From assembly GCF_902499125.1 (NCBI RefSeq), contig NZ_CABVPX010000028.1:37458-101457 (forward strand): DNA of 64,000 nt. Direction: 5' to 3'. Both the position numbers and the translations under genes were made by a program. The notes beneath the pieces are model-generated. The model was not told the origin of the DNA. It worked only from the letters and a program-made list of their open reading frames with translations, and searched no databases. This document shows, piece after piece, positions 1-8,257 of the stretch. Each line of letters begins with the position of its first letter. Positions within the stretch are counted from its first letter, which is position 1. This stretch comes from Burkholderia arboris (GTDB lineage Bacteria; Pseudomonadota; Gammaproteobacteria; Burkholderiales; Burkholderiaceae).

Positions 1-428
1 CAGTCGCCCTCGGCGCGGCCGTCTTCCCCTCACTCTCGAATGCCGGCGGCTCCGCACCGGATCAAGCACCGCCCCACATCATGACCGTAGCGGCGCAAAG
101 GTCGATCGACGGGCGCATCAGCAGCCTGCACCAGCGGCTTGGCATCACGCCTGGCCAGGAATCGCTGTGGCAGCCGGTGGCGCAGGTGATGCGCGACAAC
201 GCGAACGCGATGGAATCGCTCAGGAAGGCACGTAGCGATCACGCGAACGACATGAGCGCGATGGACGATCTTCATTCCTATGGCGAAGTCGCCAACGTGC
301 ACGCAGATGGCGTCAAAAAGCTGACCACGGCGTTTCAGCCGCTTTACGACAAGATGTCCGATACGCAAAAGCAGAACGCGGATGCGATTTTCCGTGGCAA
401 CGGTCGCCACCTGATCAAGAAGCAATAG
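1..428 (+). CDS. Spy/CpxP-like periplasmic protein, 5' end outside window
   Basis: The reading frame is open from base 3 and has no start codon near the edge, so the gene begins before the window. The visible N-terminus (VALGAAVFPSLSNAGG) looks like the end of a signal peptide, followed by a mostly helical, charged region of about 115 residues. It ends with a segment (YDKMSDTQKQNADAIF) resembling the LTxxQ-type motif of Spy/CpxP periplasmic chaperones. An internal ATG at 81 is probably not the start because the upstream frame reads as an export signal. Family call is by motif resemblance only; a general DUF of similar helical build is the alternative. Confidence 0.6.
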   Translation, partial: VALGAAVFPSLSNAGGSAPDQAPPHIMTVAAQRSIDGRISSLHQRLGITPGQESLWQPVAQVMRDNANAMESLRKARSDHANDMSAMDDLHSYGEVANVHADGVKKLTTAFQPLYDKMSDTQKQNADAIFRGNGRHLIKKQ

Positions 429-506
429 TTCCGGACCTTCCGCCGATACCGACTGTCGATGACAGCCGCTGACCGGCAGATTGCGGATCGTACACGGGAG
501 AACATG

Positions 507-821
507 ATGGACGTTTCTATCGGACACGCACGTCGAACCACGATGGCGCCGAGATCGGGCATGCGACTTGCCGGCATGATCGTTGCGATCGGCTGCCTTG
601 TCGTCGCACCGCAATTGCATGCGGAAAGAATGAATCACGGCGGAGATCAGGGCAATCACGAACACATGAAGCATCAAGGCGGCCGCCACTACGACCATCA
701 CCGGTATGGCGGCGACGGCTACTACGGCGGCGAGGATGATGCCTATGCCGCGCCGCCGTTGGTTTACGCGCCGGCACCGGCGCCCGGCGTCTCGCTGTTC
801 ATCCCGCTGCGGCTGCGTTGA
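507..821 (+). CDS. small exported His/Gly/Tyr-rich protein
   Basis: A 104-residue product. GGGAG at 496-500 lies 6 nt before the ATG at 507, better than for the ATG at 504 or the upstream in-frame ATG at 459. A basic start, a hydrophobic segment (LAGMIVAIGCLVVAPQ) and an Ala-x-Ala-like cleavage zone near LHAER predict Sec export. The mature part is rich in His, Gly, Tyr and Asp (HYDHHRYGGDGYYGG), then a Pro-rich tail. A metal-binding or envelope role is possible but is inference. It lies 78 nt after the Spy-like gene and may share its transcript. Confidence 0.6.
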   Translation: MDVSIGHARRTTMAPRSGMRLAGMIVAIGCLVVAPQLHAERMNHGGDQGNHEHMKHQGGRHYDHHRYGGDGYYGGEDDAYAAPPLVYAPAPAPGVSLFIPLRLR

Positions 822-963
822 CGCACGCACCGAATCCTGTCGCCGGGTACGCCCGTCGGCACGTCGGCGCGGCGATCCTCACTGCTTCGTGATCCTGATG
901 ACGAAGCTGGCGAGGAGGTGTTGCGACATGCCGGGAGGGGCGGTTCGCGCCCGTGCGCGCTTT
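822..963. other. intergenic, no gene seen
   Basis: Reading frames here have codon patterns unlike their neighbours and no ribosome binding site. The stretch leads into the dyad promoter at 964. Confidence 0.5.
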
Positions 964-1005
964 GTACGGTTTCGTACCGCATCGGGCATTCGTCGCGTGT
1001 AGCGT
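964..1005 (+). promoter_or_regulatory. dyad operator GTACG-N4-CGTAC with -10 at fixed spacing (site A)
   Basis: GTACG (964-968), GTTT, CGTAC (973-977), then 22 nt, then TAGCGT (1000-1005) as a -10-like hexamer. Predicted start of transcription is near 1012, placing the dyad centre at -41.5. It would drive the PRC-barrel and transketolase genes. The flank CGTACCGCAT, and TGTAGCGTC at the -10, are shared with site C at the same spacing. Confidence 0.65.
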
Positions 1006-1144
1006 CTCAATCATGCCGGCCACCCGAGGGGACGCGCTCGGCAGGCATCGCTCCGCATCGGCGGGCGAACGGCTGGATACCACTGCACGGCAGGCAGGTC
1101 AGCCGGATCACCGAAGTGCCGGGCATCGCTCTGACGAGGACATC

Positions 1145-1930
1145 ATGTTGCGAAGCATCCGAAGGTTGCACGGAGACACGGTTCGAGCGAAGGACGGCGA
1201 TATCGGGCATATCCACCAGGCCTACTTCGACGACGACAACTGGTGCATCCGCTACCTCGTCGTCGAGACCGGCGATTGGCTGCACGACAGGCAGGTGCTG
1301 GTCTCGCCGTATTCCGTCACGCATGCCGATCCCGAAACCCGCACGCTCTACGTCAGCCTCACGCAACAGCAAGTGAGAGACAGCCCGAATCTGGACACGC
1401 ACAAGCCGGTATCGCGCCAGCACGAGATCGAGTACCTGCGTTACTACAACTACCCGACTTACTGGGGCGGCCCGAACCTTTGGGGGATGGGAGCTTACCC
1501 GGCTTTCGATCCGGCCGGACCGTCGCAGGATCTCGATGCCGGCGACCCGCTGTTCTCGCACGGCGCGCCGGCCAGCGCGCCGGCGGATACGCATTTGCGC
1601 AGCACCGGCGAGGTCGACGGATATCGGCTCGAAGCCACGGACGGACATATCGGTCACGTGTCCGACTTCATTTACGACGATGAAGCCTGGGTGATCCGCT
1701 ATCTGGCGATCGACACGTCGAGCTGGTGGTCGACCGGCAAGGAAGTCCTGATCGCGACGCACTGGCTTGACCAGGTGGAATGGCCTACGGAAACGGTGTC
1801 GGCCACGCTCACGCGCGACGCGATCCGCCGCAGCCCTCCCTACGACGACTCGCAGCTCGTGCATCGAAGCTACGAAATCGAGTTGCACGAATTCTACGGC
1901 AAGCACGGCTACTGGCCCCGAGACCGATAA
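1145..1930 (+). CDS. protein with two PRC-barrel domains
   Basis: 261 residues. The ATG at 1145 has GAGGA at 1136-1140; the open frame continues upstream to 953 but without a ribosome binding site. Two homologous halves are visible: residues about 3-85 (DTVRAKDGDIGHIHQAYFDD) and about 155-240 (YRLEATDGHIGHVSDFIYDD), each a PRC-barrel, a fold found in the photosynthetic reaction centre H subunit and in RimM. A Tyr/Pro/Gly-rich linker joins them. No signal peptide. Function in stress-linked operons is unknown. Followed 75 nt later by transketolase, probably on the same transcript from site A. Confidence 0.85.
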   Translation: MLRSIRRLHGDTVRAKDGDIGHIHQAYFDDDNWCIRYLVVETGDWLHDRQVLVSPYSVTHADPETRTLYVSLTQQQVRDSPNLDTHKPVSRQHEIEYLRYYNYPTYWGGPNLWGMGAYPAFDPAGPSQDLDAGDPLFSHGAPASAPADTHLRSTGEVDGYRLEATDGHIGHVSDFIYDDEAWVIRYLAIDTSSWWSTGKEVLIATHWLDQVEWPTETVSATLTRDAIRRSPPYDDSQLVHRSYEIELHEFYGKHGYWPRDR

Positions 1931-2005
1931 CGCGGACGACGGGCCGTCAACGCAACCACCATCCCGTGCGGGATGTTGCGTGACCGAACGCCAAGGAGCA
2001 GTTGC

Positions 2006-4081
2006 ATGACCTCAACCGATTTCCCGTCAATCCAAGGGGCGGCACTCGATGCGCTCTGCATCAATACGCTGCGCTTCCTGTCGATCGATGCCGTGCAGAA
2101 AGCGGCGAGCGGCCATCCAGGCCTGCCGCTCGGCGCCGCGCCGATGGCCTATGCGCTATGGATGCGCCATCTCAAGCATCACCCGGCCAATCCGGCATGG
2201 TTCGATCGCGATCGCTTCATCCTGTCGGCCGGACATGGATCGATGCTGTTGTACAGCCTGCTCCACCTCACCGGCTACGACCTGCCGCTCGATCAGATCG
2301 GCCGCTTCCGGCAATCGGGCAGCCTCACGCCCGGCCATCCGGAGCGCGGCCTCACGCCGGGTGTCGAGACGACGACCGGCCCGCTCGGCCAGGGTTTCGC
2401 CAACGCCGTCGGCATGGCGATGGCGGAAACGCAGCTCGCCGCGTGCTACAACCGTCCCGGCTTCGAGATCGTGGATCACCACACCTACGCACTCGTCAGC
2501 GACGGCGACCTGATGGAAGGCGTCGCGGCGGAAGCCGCATCGCTTGCCGGCCATCTCCGGCTCGGCAAGCTGATCTGCCTGTACGACGACAATCGCGTCA
2601 CGCTGTCCGCCGGCACCGCGATCACCTTCACCGAAGATCGCGCACAACGGTTCGACGCCTACGGCTGGCATACCGAAATGGTCGAAGACGGCAACGACCT
2701 GGCCGCCATCGATGCGGCGCTGGTCAACGCACGCGCCGAGCAGCGGCGTCCGTCGTTGATCCTCGTGCGCACGCATCTCGGCTACGGCTCGCCCAACCGG
2801 CAAGACACGTACCAGGCTCACGGATCGCCACTCGGCGATGCCGAGGTGCGCCTGACCAAGCACAACCTCGGCTGGCCGCCCGATCCCGCGTTTCATATTC
2901 CCCCACCGGCGCTCGCGCATTTTCGCCGGGCGCTGGCGGAGGGGCGAGTACGGGAAGAGCAGTGGAACGCGCGGTTCGAGGCCTATACGCGCGCGTTCCC
3001 CGAGCTGGCTCAGATGCTGCTGAACACTGTGCACGGCACGCTGCCCGACGGTTGGGACCGCGATATCCCGGTCTTTCCGGCCGATCCGAAAGGCATTGCG
3101 ACACGGGTCGCATCCGGCAAGGTGCTGAACGCCCTCGCCTCCCGCGTCCCGTCGCTGGTCGGCGGCTCCGCCGACCTGAACCCCTCCACCTTCACCGCGC
3201 TAACCGGGCTCGGCGATTTCGAGGCCGCTGGCGTGAACGCGCTCGACCGGCAAGGCTCCGACGGCGGCGGCTGGAGCCGTAGCGGCCGCAATCTGCATTT
3301 CGGCGTGCGCGAGCATGCGATGGGCGCGATCCTGAACGGCTTGGCGGCCCACGGTGGCATCCGGCCATTCGGCGCGACCTTTCTGATCTTTTCCGACTAC
3401 ATGCGTCCGCCGATCCGGCTCGCCGCATTGATGCGTCTGCAGGTGATCTACGTGTTCACGCACGACAGTCTCGCCGTCGGCGAGGACGGTGCGACACATC
3501 AGCCGATGGAGCAGCTTGCCGGACTGCGTGCGGTCCCGGGCCTGCTGGTGATTCGACCGGCCGATGCCAATGAAACTGCCGTTGCGTGGCGTGTGGCGCT
3601 CGAAGCGCGGGAGCGACCGACTGCGCTGGTACTGACCCGCCAGGACGTGCCGACCATCGATCGCCTCCGGTTCGCGCCGGCCGAGGGCTTGCGGCGTGGC
3701 GGCTACATCTTGGCCGATGCCCCCGATGGCCACCCCACGCTGATCCTGATCGCGACGGGCTCGGAAGTCACGCTCGCGCTGGCGGCACAAGTCGAATTGC
3801 TCGCGCGCGGCGTCGCGGTTCGGGTGGTGTCGCTGCCCTGTTGGAGATTGTTCGACGCTCAGCCCCAGCCGTATCAGGACGCCGTGCTGCCGAAGTCGGT
3901 CGGCGCGCGGCTGGCGATCGAAGCGGGTGTGTCACAAGGCTGGCACCGCTATGTCGGCGATCGTGGCGACGTACTCGGCATCGCGGGTTTCGGCGCGTCG
4001 GCGCCGGGCGCCGAGCTGATGCGAGATTTCGGCTTCACGGTCGAGAACGTCTGCGACCACGCACTGAAACTGCTCGCCTGA
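2006..4081 (+). CDS. tkt: transketolase
   Basis: 691 residues, the usual length for a bacterial transketolase. It transfers two-carbon ketol units in the non-oxidative pentose phosphate pathway using thiamine diphosphate. The start is the ATG at 2006 with AAGGAG at 1993-1998. Visible signatures: GHGSMLLYSLLHLTGYDL, GPLGQGFANAVGMAMAE, the thiamine-diphosphate motif GDGDLMEG with its downstream Asn (DDNR), and the catalytic Glu region FGVREHAMGA. The C-terminal regulatory-like domain is complete. Gene context next to a PRC-barrel protein and under a stress-type operator suggests an accessory copy beside a housekeeping one; that is inference. Confidence 0.95.
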   Translation: MTSTDFPSIQGAALDALCINTLRFLSIDAVQKAASGHPGLPLGAAPMAYALWMRHLKHHPANPAWFDRDRFILSAGHGSMLLYSLLHLTGYDLPLDQIGRFRQSGSLTPGHPERGLTPGVETTTGPLGQGFANAVGMAMAETQLAACYNRPGFEIVDHHTYALVSDGDLMEGVAAEAASLAGHLRLGKLICLYDDNRVTLSAGTAITFTEDRAQRFDAYGWHTEMVEDGNDLAAIDAALVNARAEQRRPSLILVRTHLGYGSPNRQDTYQAHGSPLGDAEVRLTKHNLGWPPDPAFHIPPPALAHFRRALAEGRVREEQWNARFEAYTRAFPELAQMLLNTVHGTLPDGWDRDIPVFPADPKGIATRVASGKVLNALASRVPSLVGGSADLNPSTFTALTGLGDFEAAGVNALDRQGSDGGGWSRSGRNLHFGVREHAMGAILNGLAAHGGIRPFGATFLIFSDYMRPPIRLAALMRLQVIYVFTHDSLAVGEDGATHQPMEQLAGLRAVPGLLVIRPADANETAVAWRVALEARERPTALVLTRQDVPTIDRLRFAPAEGLRRGGYILADAPDGHPTLILIATGSEVTLALAAQVELLARGVAVRVVSLPCWRLFDAQPQPYQDAVLPKSVGARLAIEAGVSQGWHRYVGDRGDVLGIAGFGASAPGAELMRDFGFTVENVCDHALKLLA

Positions 4082-4089
4082 TCCGTGGA

Positions 4090-4120
4090 CGGCCCGTACG
4101 CGTATCAACCGTTCGGGCCG
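4090..4120 (+). terminator. possible terminator hairpin after tkt
   Basis: CGGCCCG (4090-4096) pairs with CGGGCCG (4114-4120), a 7-bp stem with a 17-nt loop, 8 nt after the tkt stop. There is no T-run, so this may be only a transcript-end stabiliser. Confidence 0.35.
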
Positions 4121-4346
4121 CCGCTGGCATGGCACATACCGGCTTCGAATACCGCGTCGACCATCGATTGGACATCGGTCATGATGCGCCACGTGATCCG
4201 CTCCGCTCTCCTGTATGAGGCACTGTCGCATTCTCGTTCGCGCACGGGCCGTGACTGCCGGCATGCGCGTGGCGGACGGCGGGCGCCGGGACCTTCCACA
4301 ACCAACCGAACGCTCGAAGCGCCGCCCATTCCGCCACCCGCCATGC
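4121..4346. other. intergenic, nothing recognised
   Basis: No supported gene, repeat or promoter was seen. It separates the convergent ends of tkt and the small gene at 4347. Confidence 0.4.
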
Positions 4347-4565
4347 TCAAGCGGTGGCCGGCTTGCCAGCTCGGCGCTCGAGCATGAGAATAAGGGCGAT
4401 GATGCTGACGAAATGCATGCGTTCAGATGGCGTCAGACTGCCGTGTTCCAGAATCGATTCCAGCCTAATTCGCCAGAGTGCCCATGGCGCAGGCTCACCA
4501 GGCGCGACGCGTGCAATGAGTCGTTCGAGTGAACGCAGGTCTCCCTCGATTGCTGGGTGGGCCAT
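4347..4565 (-). CDS. small conserved-looking hypothetical protein
   Basis: 72 residues, beginning MAHPAIEGDLRSLERLIARV. The reverse-strand ATG at 4565 lies 7 nt after GGAG, while the alternative ATG at 4571 is only 1 nt away, so 4565 is preferred. The protein is an amphipathic, probably all-helical polypeptide with no Cys and no signal. A much longer open frame runs upstream on this strand but it is the antisense shadow of the antiporter gene. The predicted start of transcription from site K (about 4593) lies 28 nt upstream, which supports a real short gene. Function not recognised. Confidence 0.65.
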   Translation of the reverse strand: MAHPAIEGDLRSLERLIARVAPGEPAPWALWRIRLESILEHGSLTPSERMHFVSIIALILMLERRAGKPATA

Positions 4566-4599
4566 GGCCATGCTCCGATTGTCGTGAGGAACGGCGAAC

Positions 4600-4641
4600 A
4601 GTCTATGACGAAGCACCGCGCCGCTCTGCCCGCTACCGTAC
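4600..4641 (-). promoter_or_regulatory. dyad operator with -10 (site K)
   Basis: On the minus strand: GTACG GTAG CGGGC (4641 down to 4628), then 22 nt, then TAGACT (4605 to 4600). One half-site is perfect and the other matches at 3 of 5. Same geometry as sites A and C. Serves the small gene starting at 4565. Confidence 0.5.
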
Positions 4642-4844
4642 ATCGCGCGCGCGCGGGCCACTTCCCTGCAGCGACGGCCGCAATGCAGGCACCCGGCGCG
4701 ATACGGTGCGACGGGCGCGGGGGCATCGGCGCCCCGTCCGGCGCGAGCCGTCCCGTGCGTGCCGCGCACCACCTCCACGACGCCGCATGGCGACCTGCGG
4801 CCGACACGCGGCGAGCGCAATGTGATCCATGCGAGGTATGCAAA

Positions 4845-6152
4845 GTGACCGAAACGATCGGATGCCTCATCTTCGGAGCCCTGCTGATTTTCATGGGACT
4901 CATCGGATCGTCGCTCAAGCGCCTGCCGCTGAGTGCGGCCATGGTGTATCTCGGGATCGGCTTTCTGGTCGGACCGGCCGGCACCGGCTTCCTGTCGCTG
5001 ACATTGCCGGACGACGTCACGAACTTGCGCATTGCTGCCGAAATCGGCTTGCTGATCTCGTTGTTCGCGATCGGCCTGAGGCTGCGTGTCCCGCCCGCCG
5101 ATCCCCGCTGGATGCTGCCGCTGCGGCTCGGCGTCGTCGCGATGATCTTCACCGTCGCGTCGATTGCCGCTCTCGGCGTGTTGGTGCTGCATTTGAGTCT
5201 CGGCGTCGCGGTACTGCTGGGTGCGATGATCGCGCCGACCGACCCCGTGCTCGCTCATGACGTCGGCGTGCGCGACGCGGGTGACGTCGAGCAGGTGCGT
5301 TTTTCGTTGTCCGGCGAAGGCGGAATCAACGACGGCACGGCCTACCCGTGCGCGGTACTCGGCCTGCTTTTGTGCGGTTCCGGCACGACGTCGGCGCTTC
5401 ACTGGAGCATGGTTGGCAATATTGCATGGGGCATCACGTCCGGTGCGGGCGCAGGCTGGCTGCTCGGCTTCGTCACGGCCCGGCTCGTCGCATTCCTGCG
5501 CAGCCGTCACGGCCAGGCGCTCGGCCTCGAAGGGTTCTTCGCGCTCGGCCTGATCATGCTGTCGTACGGTGTGGCGCTCGCCATTCATGGCTACGGGTTC
5601 CTGGCCGTGTTCGCGGCGGGCGTCGCGATGCGGCGCGTCGAACATCGAACGAGCGGCCAGAAGACGTCGAAGGAGACGGTCGGCGTCGTGAACAGCGAGG
5701 ATGTCGAAGCCACCGCCACCGATCCCGACAAAGCCCATGCCTTCGTCGCGGAATCGGTCATGGGATTCACGATCGAGCTTGAACACATCGTCGAAGCCGT
5801 CCTGATCCTGCTGATCGGCGCGCTCGTCTCACGGTATTGGCTCGACATGCTCACCTGGACTGTCGCGGCCGTTGTCGCGACACTGCTGTTCGTCATCCGG
5901 CCGGCCGCCATCCAGCTCGCGCTGATCGGCTCCCGGGCATCGCACCACCAGCGCCGGCTGATCAGCTGGTTCGGCATTCGCGGCGTGGGTTCCCTGTATT
6001 ACCTGACGCTGGCCATCGAGCAAGGGCCGCGTGCGCAACTGTTGCCGCTGGTTCCGTGGGTACTGGCCATCATCGCCATGTCGATCGTGCTGCACGGCAT
6101 TTCAGCCGCGCCGCTGATGCGTCGTTATGCGCGAGACCCAGGACGGGCATAG
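4845..6152 (+). CDS. cation:proton antiporter (CPA1/NhaP type)
   Basis: 435 residues with about eleven to twelve membrane segments. It should exchange Na+ or K+ for H+ across the inner membrane. Evidence is the hydrophobic profile from the first residues (IGCLIFGALLIFMGLIG) and the family motif GAMIAPTDPVLAHDV around residues 125-140, where TDP carries the ion-binding Asp. A long hydrophilic loop near residues 265-305 is an unusual insertion. The start chosen is the GTG at 4845, with GAGG 8 nt upstream; the frame is open to 4557 but that extension reads like non-coding DNA. CPA1 versus a related CPA2 subfamily is not settled. Confidence 0.88.
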   Translation: MTETIGCLIFGALLIFMGLIGSSLKRLPLSAAMVYLGIGFLVGPAGTGFLSLTLPDDVTNLRIAAEIGLLISLFAIGLRLRVPPADPRWMLPLRLGVVAMIFTVASIAALGVLVLHLSLGVAVLLGAMIAPTDPVLAHDVGVRDAGDVEQVRFSLSGEGGINDGTAYPCAVLGLLLCGSGTTSALHWSMVGNIAWGITSGAGAGWLLGFVTARLVAFLRSRHGQALGLEGFFALGLIMLSYGVALAIHGYGFLAVFAAGVAMRRVEHRTSGQKTSKETVGVVNSEDVEATATDPDKAHAFVAESVMGFTIELEHIVEAVLILLIGALVSRYWLDMLTWTVAAVVATLLFVIRPAAIQLALIGSRASHHQRRLISWFGIRGVGSLYYLTLAIEQGPRAQLLPLVPWVLAIIAMSIVLHGISAAPLMRRYARDPGRA

Positions 6153-6261
6153 TGACGCGGTGCGTGGGCGGGTCCAACGGTTTGGAGCGATGCCACACCC
6201 GACACTCAAGGTGCCGGGCGACAGTCCTTCCATGAACTTGCAGCGTCGATGATGTCCCGCG

Positions 6262-6420
6262 TCACAGCCTGCCCGGCAGCATCAGGATGAGTAACACGAC
6301 CAATACCAGGCCCAGCAATCCGCTTGGACCATAACCCCAGCCGTTGCTGTAGCGCCAGGTCGGGATCACCCCGACCATCGGCAGCACGACAACGATCAGT
6401 AGAAGCAGTCCCAGCGACAT
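6262..6420 (-). CDS. DUF3309-like small membrane protein
   Basis: 52 residues, too short for most gene callers. Two hydrophobic segments (SLGLLLLIVVVLPMVGVIP and GLLGLVLVVLLILML) flank a short loop WRYSNGWGYGPSG, the arrangement typical of DUF3309 proteins. The ATG at 6420 has a strong GAGGAG about 7 nt upstream. Inner-membrane location is predicted; role unknown, though such proteins often accompany stress genes. It probably belongs to the leftward transcript from site B, with or without the short frame just upstream. Confidence 0.8.
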   Translation of the reverse strand: MSLGLLLLIVVVLPMVGVIPTWRYSNGWGYGPSGLLGLVLVVLLILMLPGRL

Positions 6421-6435
6421 GTCGTCTCTCCTCAA

Positions 6436-6636
6436 TCAATCCGGCCGGTCATGCCGCGATGCGTCCGCATCGATGGCCTCGCCGAATGCAATCGAAACGA
6501 TGTTTCCGTCGATACGCTCCCGTGCGATTCCACGTCGACGCGCACACGCGCCGTTCGTCGCCGGTCGCGTCGAAATTCGCGGCGCCGCATCTCGGATGCC
6601 GGAGTTCCCCGGACGGAAGTCGTCCCGCTTCTTCAT
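6436..6636 (-). CDS. doubtful small ORF upstream of the DUF3309-like gene
   Basis: 66 codons, starting at an ATG 50 nt after the start of transcription predicted from site B and ending 15 nt before the DUF3309-like gene, which fits an operon. The C-terminal part (RIDGNIVSIAFGEAIDADAS) reads like protein, but the rest is Arg-rich and there is no clear ribosome binding site. May be merely a leader. Not a recognised family. Confidence 0.3.
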   Translation of the reverse strand: MKKRDDFRPGNSGIRDAAPRISTRPATNGACARRRGIARERIDGNIVSIAFGEAIDADASRHDRPD

Positions 6637-6692
6637 GCAGGGCTCGTGCGCGATGCACCCGGTTCGGGACGTGCATCGGCTCTTTCGATATC

Positions 6693-6734
6693 AAGGTAGG
6701 CGGACGCGGGCGTGGAGTCTGTCCGGCAACGTAC
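6693..6734 (-). promoter_or_regulatory. dyad operator with -10 (site B)
   Basis: Minus strand: GTACG TTGC CGGAC (6734 down to 6721), 22 nt, then TACCTT (6698 to 6693). The dyad has the same right half as sites F and G. Predicted leftward transcript toward the DUF3309-like gene. Confidence 0.5.
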
Positions 6735-6844
6735 CGGACGCACGGCACCGCGCGACCGATCGACCTGTCGACACCGACGAGCCGACGATCGTGGGTACCG
6801 CCTGCGAGGTTCGTCACCTGCTTTTTCGGGTGGCGGGGCCCGGT

Positions 6845-6991
6845 TCAGTGGAGATGCCCTCCGAACAAACCGAGCAACCCGATGACGATCAGGTAGATCG
6901 CAACGATGTAATTCAACAGCCGTGGCACGACGAGAATCAGAATGCCGGCGATCAGCGAAACCAGTGGGCCCGCGCTCGTGAGGATGTGCAT
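6845..6991 (-). CDS. DUF3096-like small membrane protein
   Basis: 48 residues, almost entirely hydrophobic: two membrane segments (PLVSLIAGILILVVPRLL and YIVAIYLIVIGLLGLF) separated by NY, ending GGHLH. This matches the DUF3096 pattern of tiny membrane proteins with a central turn. The ATG at 6991 has GGAGG 4 nt upstream. It lies downstream of a broken lipoprotein gene and probably shares the leftward transcript from site C. Function unknown. Confidence 0.8.
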   Translation of the reverse strand: MHILTSAGPLVSLIAGILILVVPRLLNYIVAIYLIVIGLLGLFGGHLH

Positions 6992-7052
6992 ATGCCCTCC
7001 GCAAGATTGACAACGACAGATGGATACGAATCCGCGCTGCCTCCGATGCTCG

Positions 7053-7242
7053 TTACAGCGACTTGAGCCACGTGACACGCGGGCTCTTGGCGGTCGTGCA
7101 AGAGCGCGCAAGGAGCGAGCCGACGCCGGCGGCGGTGATGTGGCATTCGTCGATCTGGCGGCCGCTCGCGTCGGATGTGCCGGTCGTCGTGCATCCCTGC
7201 ACCACGACGCGGATAGCAAGACGCGATCCCGGCGTACCTCAT
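7053..7242 (-). pseudogene. frameshifted small lipoprotein gene
   Basis: An ATG at 7242 begins MRYAGIAS, and after a shift in frame near 7220-7215 the reading continues as LAIRVVVQGCTTTG, a lipobox ending in Cys. The frame then stays open for about 45 residues (TSDASGRQIDECHITAAG) to a TAA at 7053. Together this makes a normal 60-65-residue lipoprotein. Either the gene is broken or the assembly has an error. The predicted start of transcription from site C (about 7288) is 46 nt upstream, which argues that this was a functional first gene of the DUF3096 transcript. No good ribosome binding site is visible. Confidence 0.45.
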
Positions 7243-7294
7243 GTAAGTGTTCGTCGCTGTATGATTCGCCTCAGGCTGTGCGTGGATATCCCCG

Positions 7295-7336
7295 ACGCTA
7301 CACACTGGCGAACGTGAATGCGGTACGAAAGCGTAC
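7295..7336 (-). promoter_or_regulatory. perfect dyad operator with -10 (site C)
   Basis: GGTACG-N4-CGTACC at 7322-7337 is a perfect 6+6 inverted repeat. On the minus strand, TAGCGT (7300 to 7295) begins 22 nt after the CGTAC half. The local flank is identical to that of site A over CGTACCGCAT and TGTAGCGTC. Drives the leftward lipoprotein/DUF3096 unit. Confidence 0.65.
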
Positions 7337-7425
7337 CAAGCATGTAAAAACAGACAACCACCCTTCGTAGCGATCGACCCGGGAGCCGCCCGCATACACC
7401 TGCTCGCGTGGCGGTGCCGGTTCAC

Positions 7426-7467
7426 GTACGGCATCGTACCGACTTCCATCACGAATGCGCTCAACCT
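7426..7467 (+). promoter_or_regulatory. perfect dyad operator with -10-like hexamer (site D)
   Basis: GTACG GCAT CGTAC (7426-7439), then 22 nt, then CAACCT (7462-7467). The sequence from the right half onward (CGTACCGACTTC, and CCTGTATTC near the -10) repeats at site H with the same spacing. Drives the CsbD gene. Confidence 0.6.
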
Positions 7468-7571
7468 GTATTCCGGCATCCTGATTGTCGCGCGCCAAAG
7501 CACCCGGTACGACGCTTCGATGGTTCAGGATTTCGCACCGGTGAAACAAGCGATCCATGTCAAGGAACAAG

Positions 7572-7751
7572 ATGATGAACAGGGACCAGATGAGAGGCCG
7601 CATCGCGGAAGCGAAGGGCAAACTGAAGGAAATGGTCGGCAGAATCATGGGGAATCGATCGACCAGGATGCAGGGCAAGGTCGAACAGGTCGTCGGAAAG
7701 ACGCAAGCGTCATTCGGTGACGCGAAAGAGCAACTCAGGAAGCGGTCGTAG
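7572..7751 (+). CDS. CsbD-family stress protein
   Basis: 59 residues. CsbD proteins are small hydrophilic proteins induced by general stress; molecular role unknown. The family pattern is clear: MNRDQMRGRIAEAKGKLKEM, then GNRSTRMQGKVEQVVGKTQ and a terminal region FGDAKEQLRK, with regular spacing of Gly-Lys in amphipathic helices. AAGGA at 7562-7566 lies 5 nt before the ATG at 7572, and 8 nt before a second ATG at 7575, so either may be used; the frame's ATG at 7557 lacks a ribosome binding site. Confidence 0.88.
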   Translation: MMNRDQMRGRIAEAKGKLKEMVGRIMGNRSTRMQGKVEQVVGKTQASFGDAKEQLRKRS

Positions 7752-7872
7752 GATGCTCACGCGAACGGTTCGGTTCTGTCGCACCGCGCGATCGGGCAAC
7801 GTGACGCGAATTCACCGGATGTTGACGGCGCGTGCAGGCAACATCCGGCACTACCCGCCTCCCGACCGACCT

Positions 7873-8199
7873 TCACGATACCGCAATGCGTCGAGGGTGG
7901 TCGCTGTGCACGTCGGCAAGCGGCTTGTGCTGCGCGTCTCCCACGCCGGGAAAGAACGCGTCCCGGACACCTTTCGCCGAGGTCGCATCCACTGCAAGCG
8001 TCTCCTGGTCGCTCGACTTGGCCGGATCGGAACACAAGCCTCGCCAGCGCATAAAGGTGAGCATCGGCTTTTCCGTCCATTCGCCGTCGCCGAACTTCGC
8101 AAACGCCGTGTCTCCGCTCACCAGTCGAACCTCATACCATCCGTCGCGCACAGGCGCATATTGGTCCAGCGTAAACCATCGTGTAGATGGGATTTTCAT
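7873..8199 (-). CDS. hypothetical protein
   Basis: 108 residues, beginning MKIPSTRWFTLDQYAPVRDG. The ATG at 8199 has GAGG 5 nt upstream. The first 60 residues (GWYEVRLVSGDTAFAKFGDG) look like a compact beta-rich domain with many aromatics; the C-terminal 45 residues are less protein-like. No signal peptide or membrane segment. It follows the 64-residue gene by 58 nt on the same strand, probably in one unit under site E. Family not recognised. Confidence 0.6.
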   Translation of the reverse strand: MKIPSTRWFTLDQYAPVRDGWYEVRLVSGDTAFAKFGDGEWTEKPMLTFMRWRGLCSDPAKSSDQETLAVDATSAKGVRDAFFPGVGDAQHKPLADVHSDHPRRIAVS

Positions 8200-8257
8200 C
8201 GTTGCCTCATGGGTCCATGGATCGTTGTACAGGACAAACCCGGTCGACGCGTGCGCG

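Noticed and set aside
4566..5786. Long minus-strand frame antisense to the antiporter
   Set aside because: Only its last 72 codons (4347-4565) read as a protein; the rest mirrors the antiporter gene.
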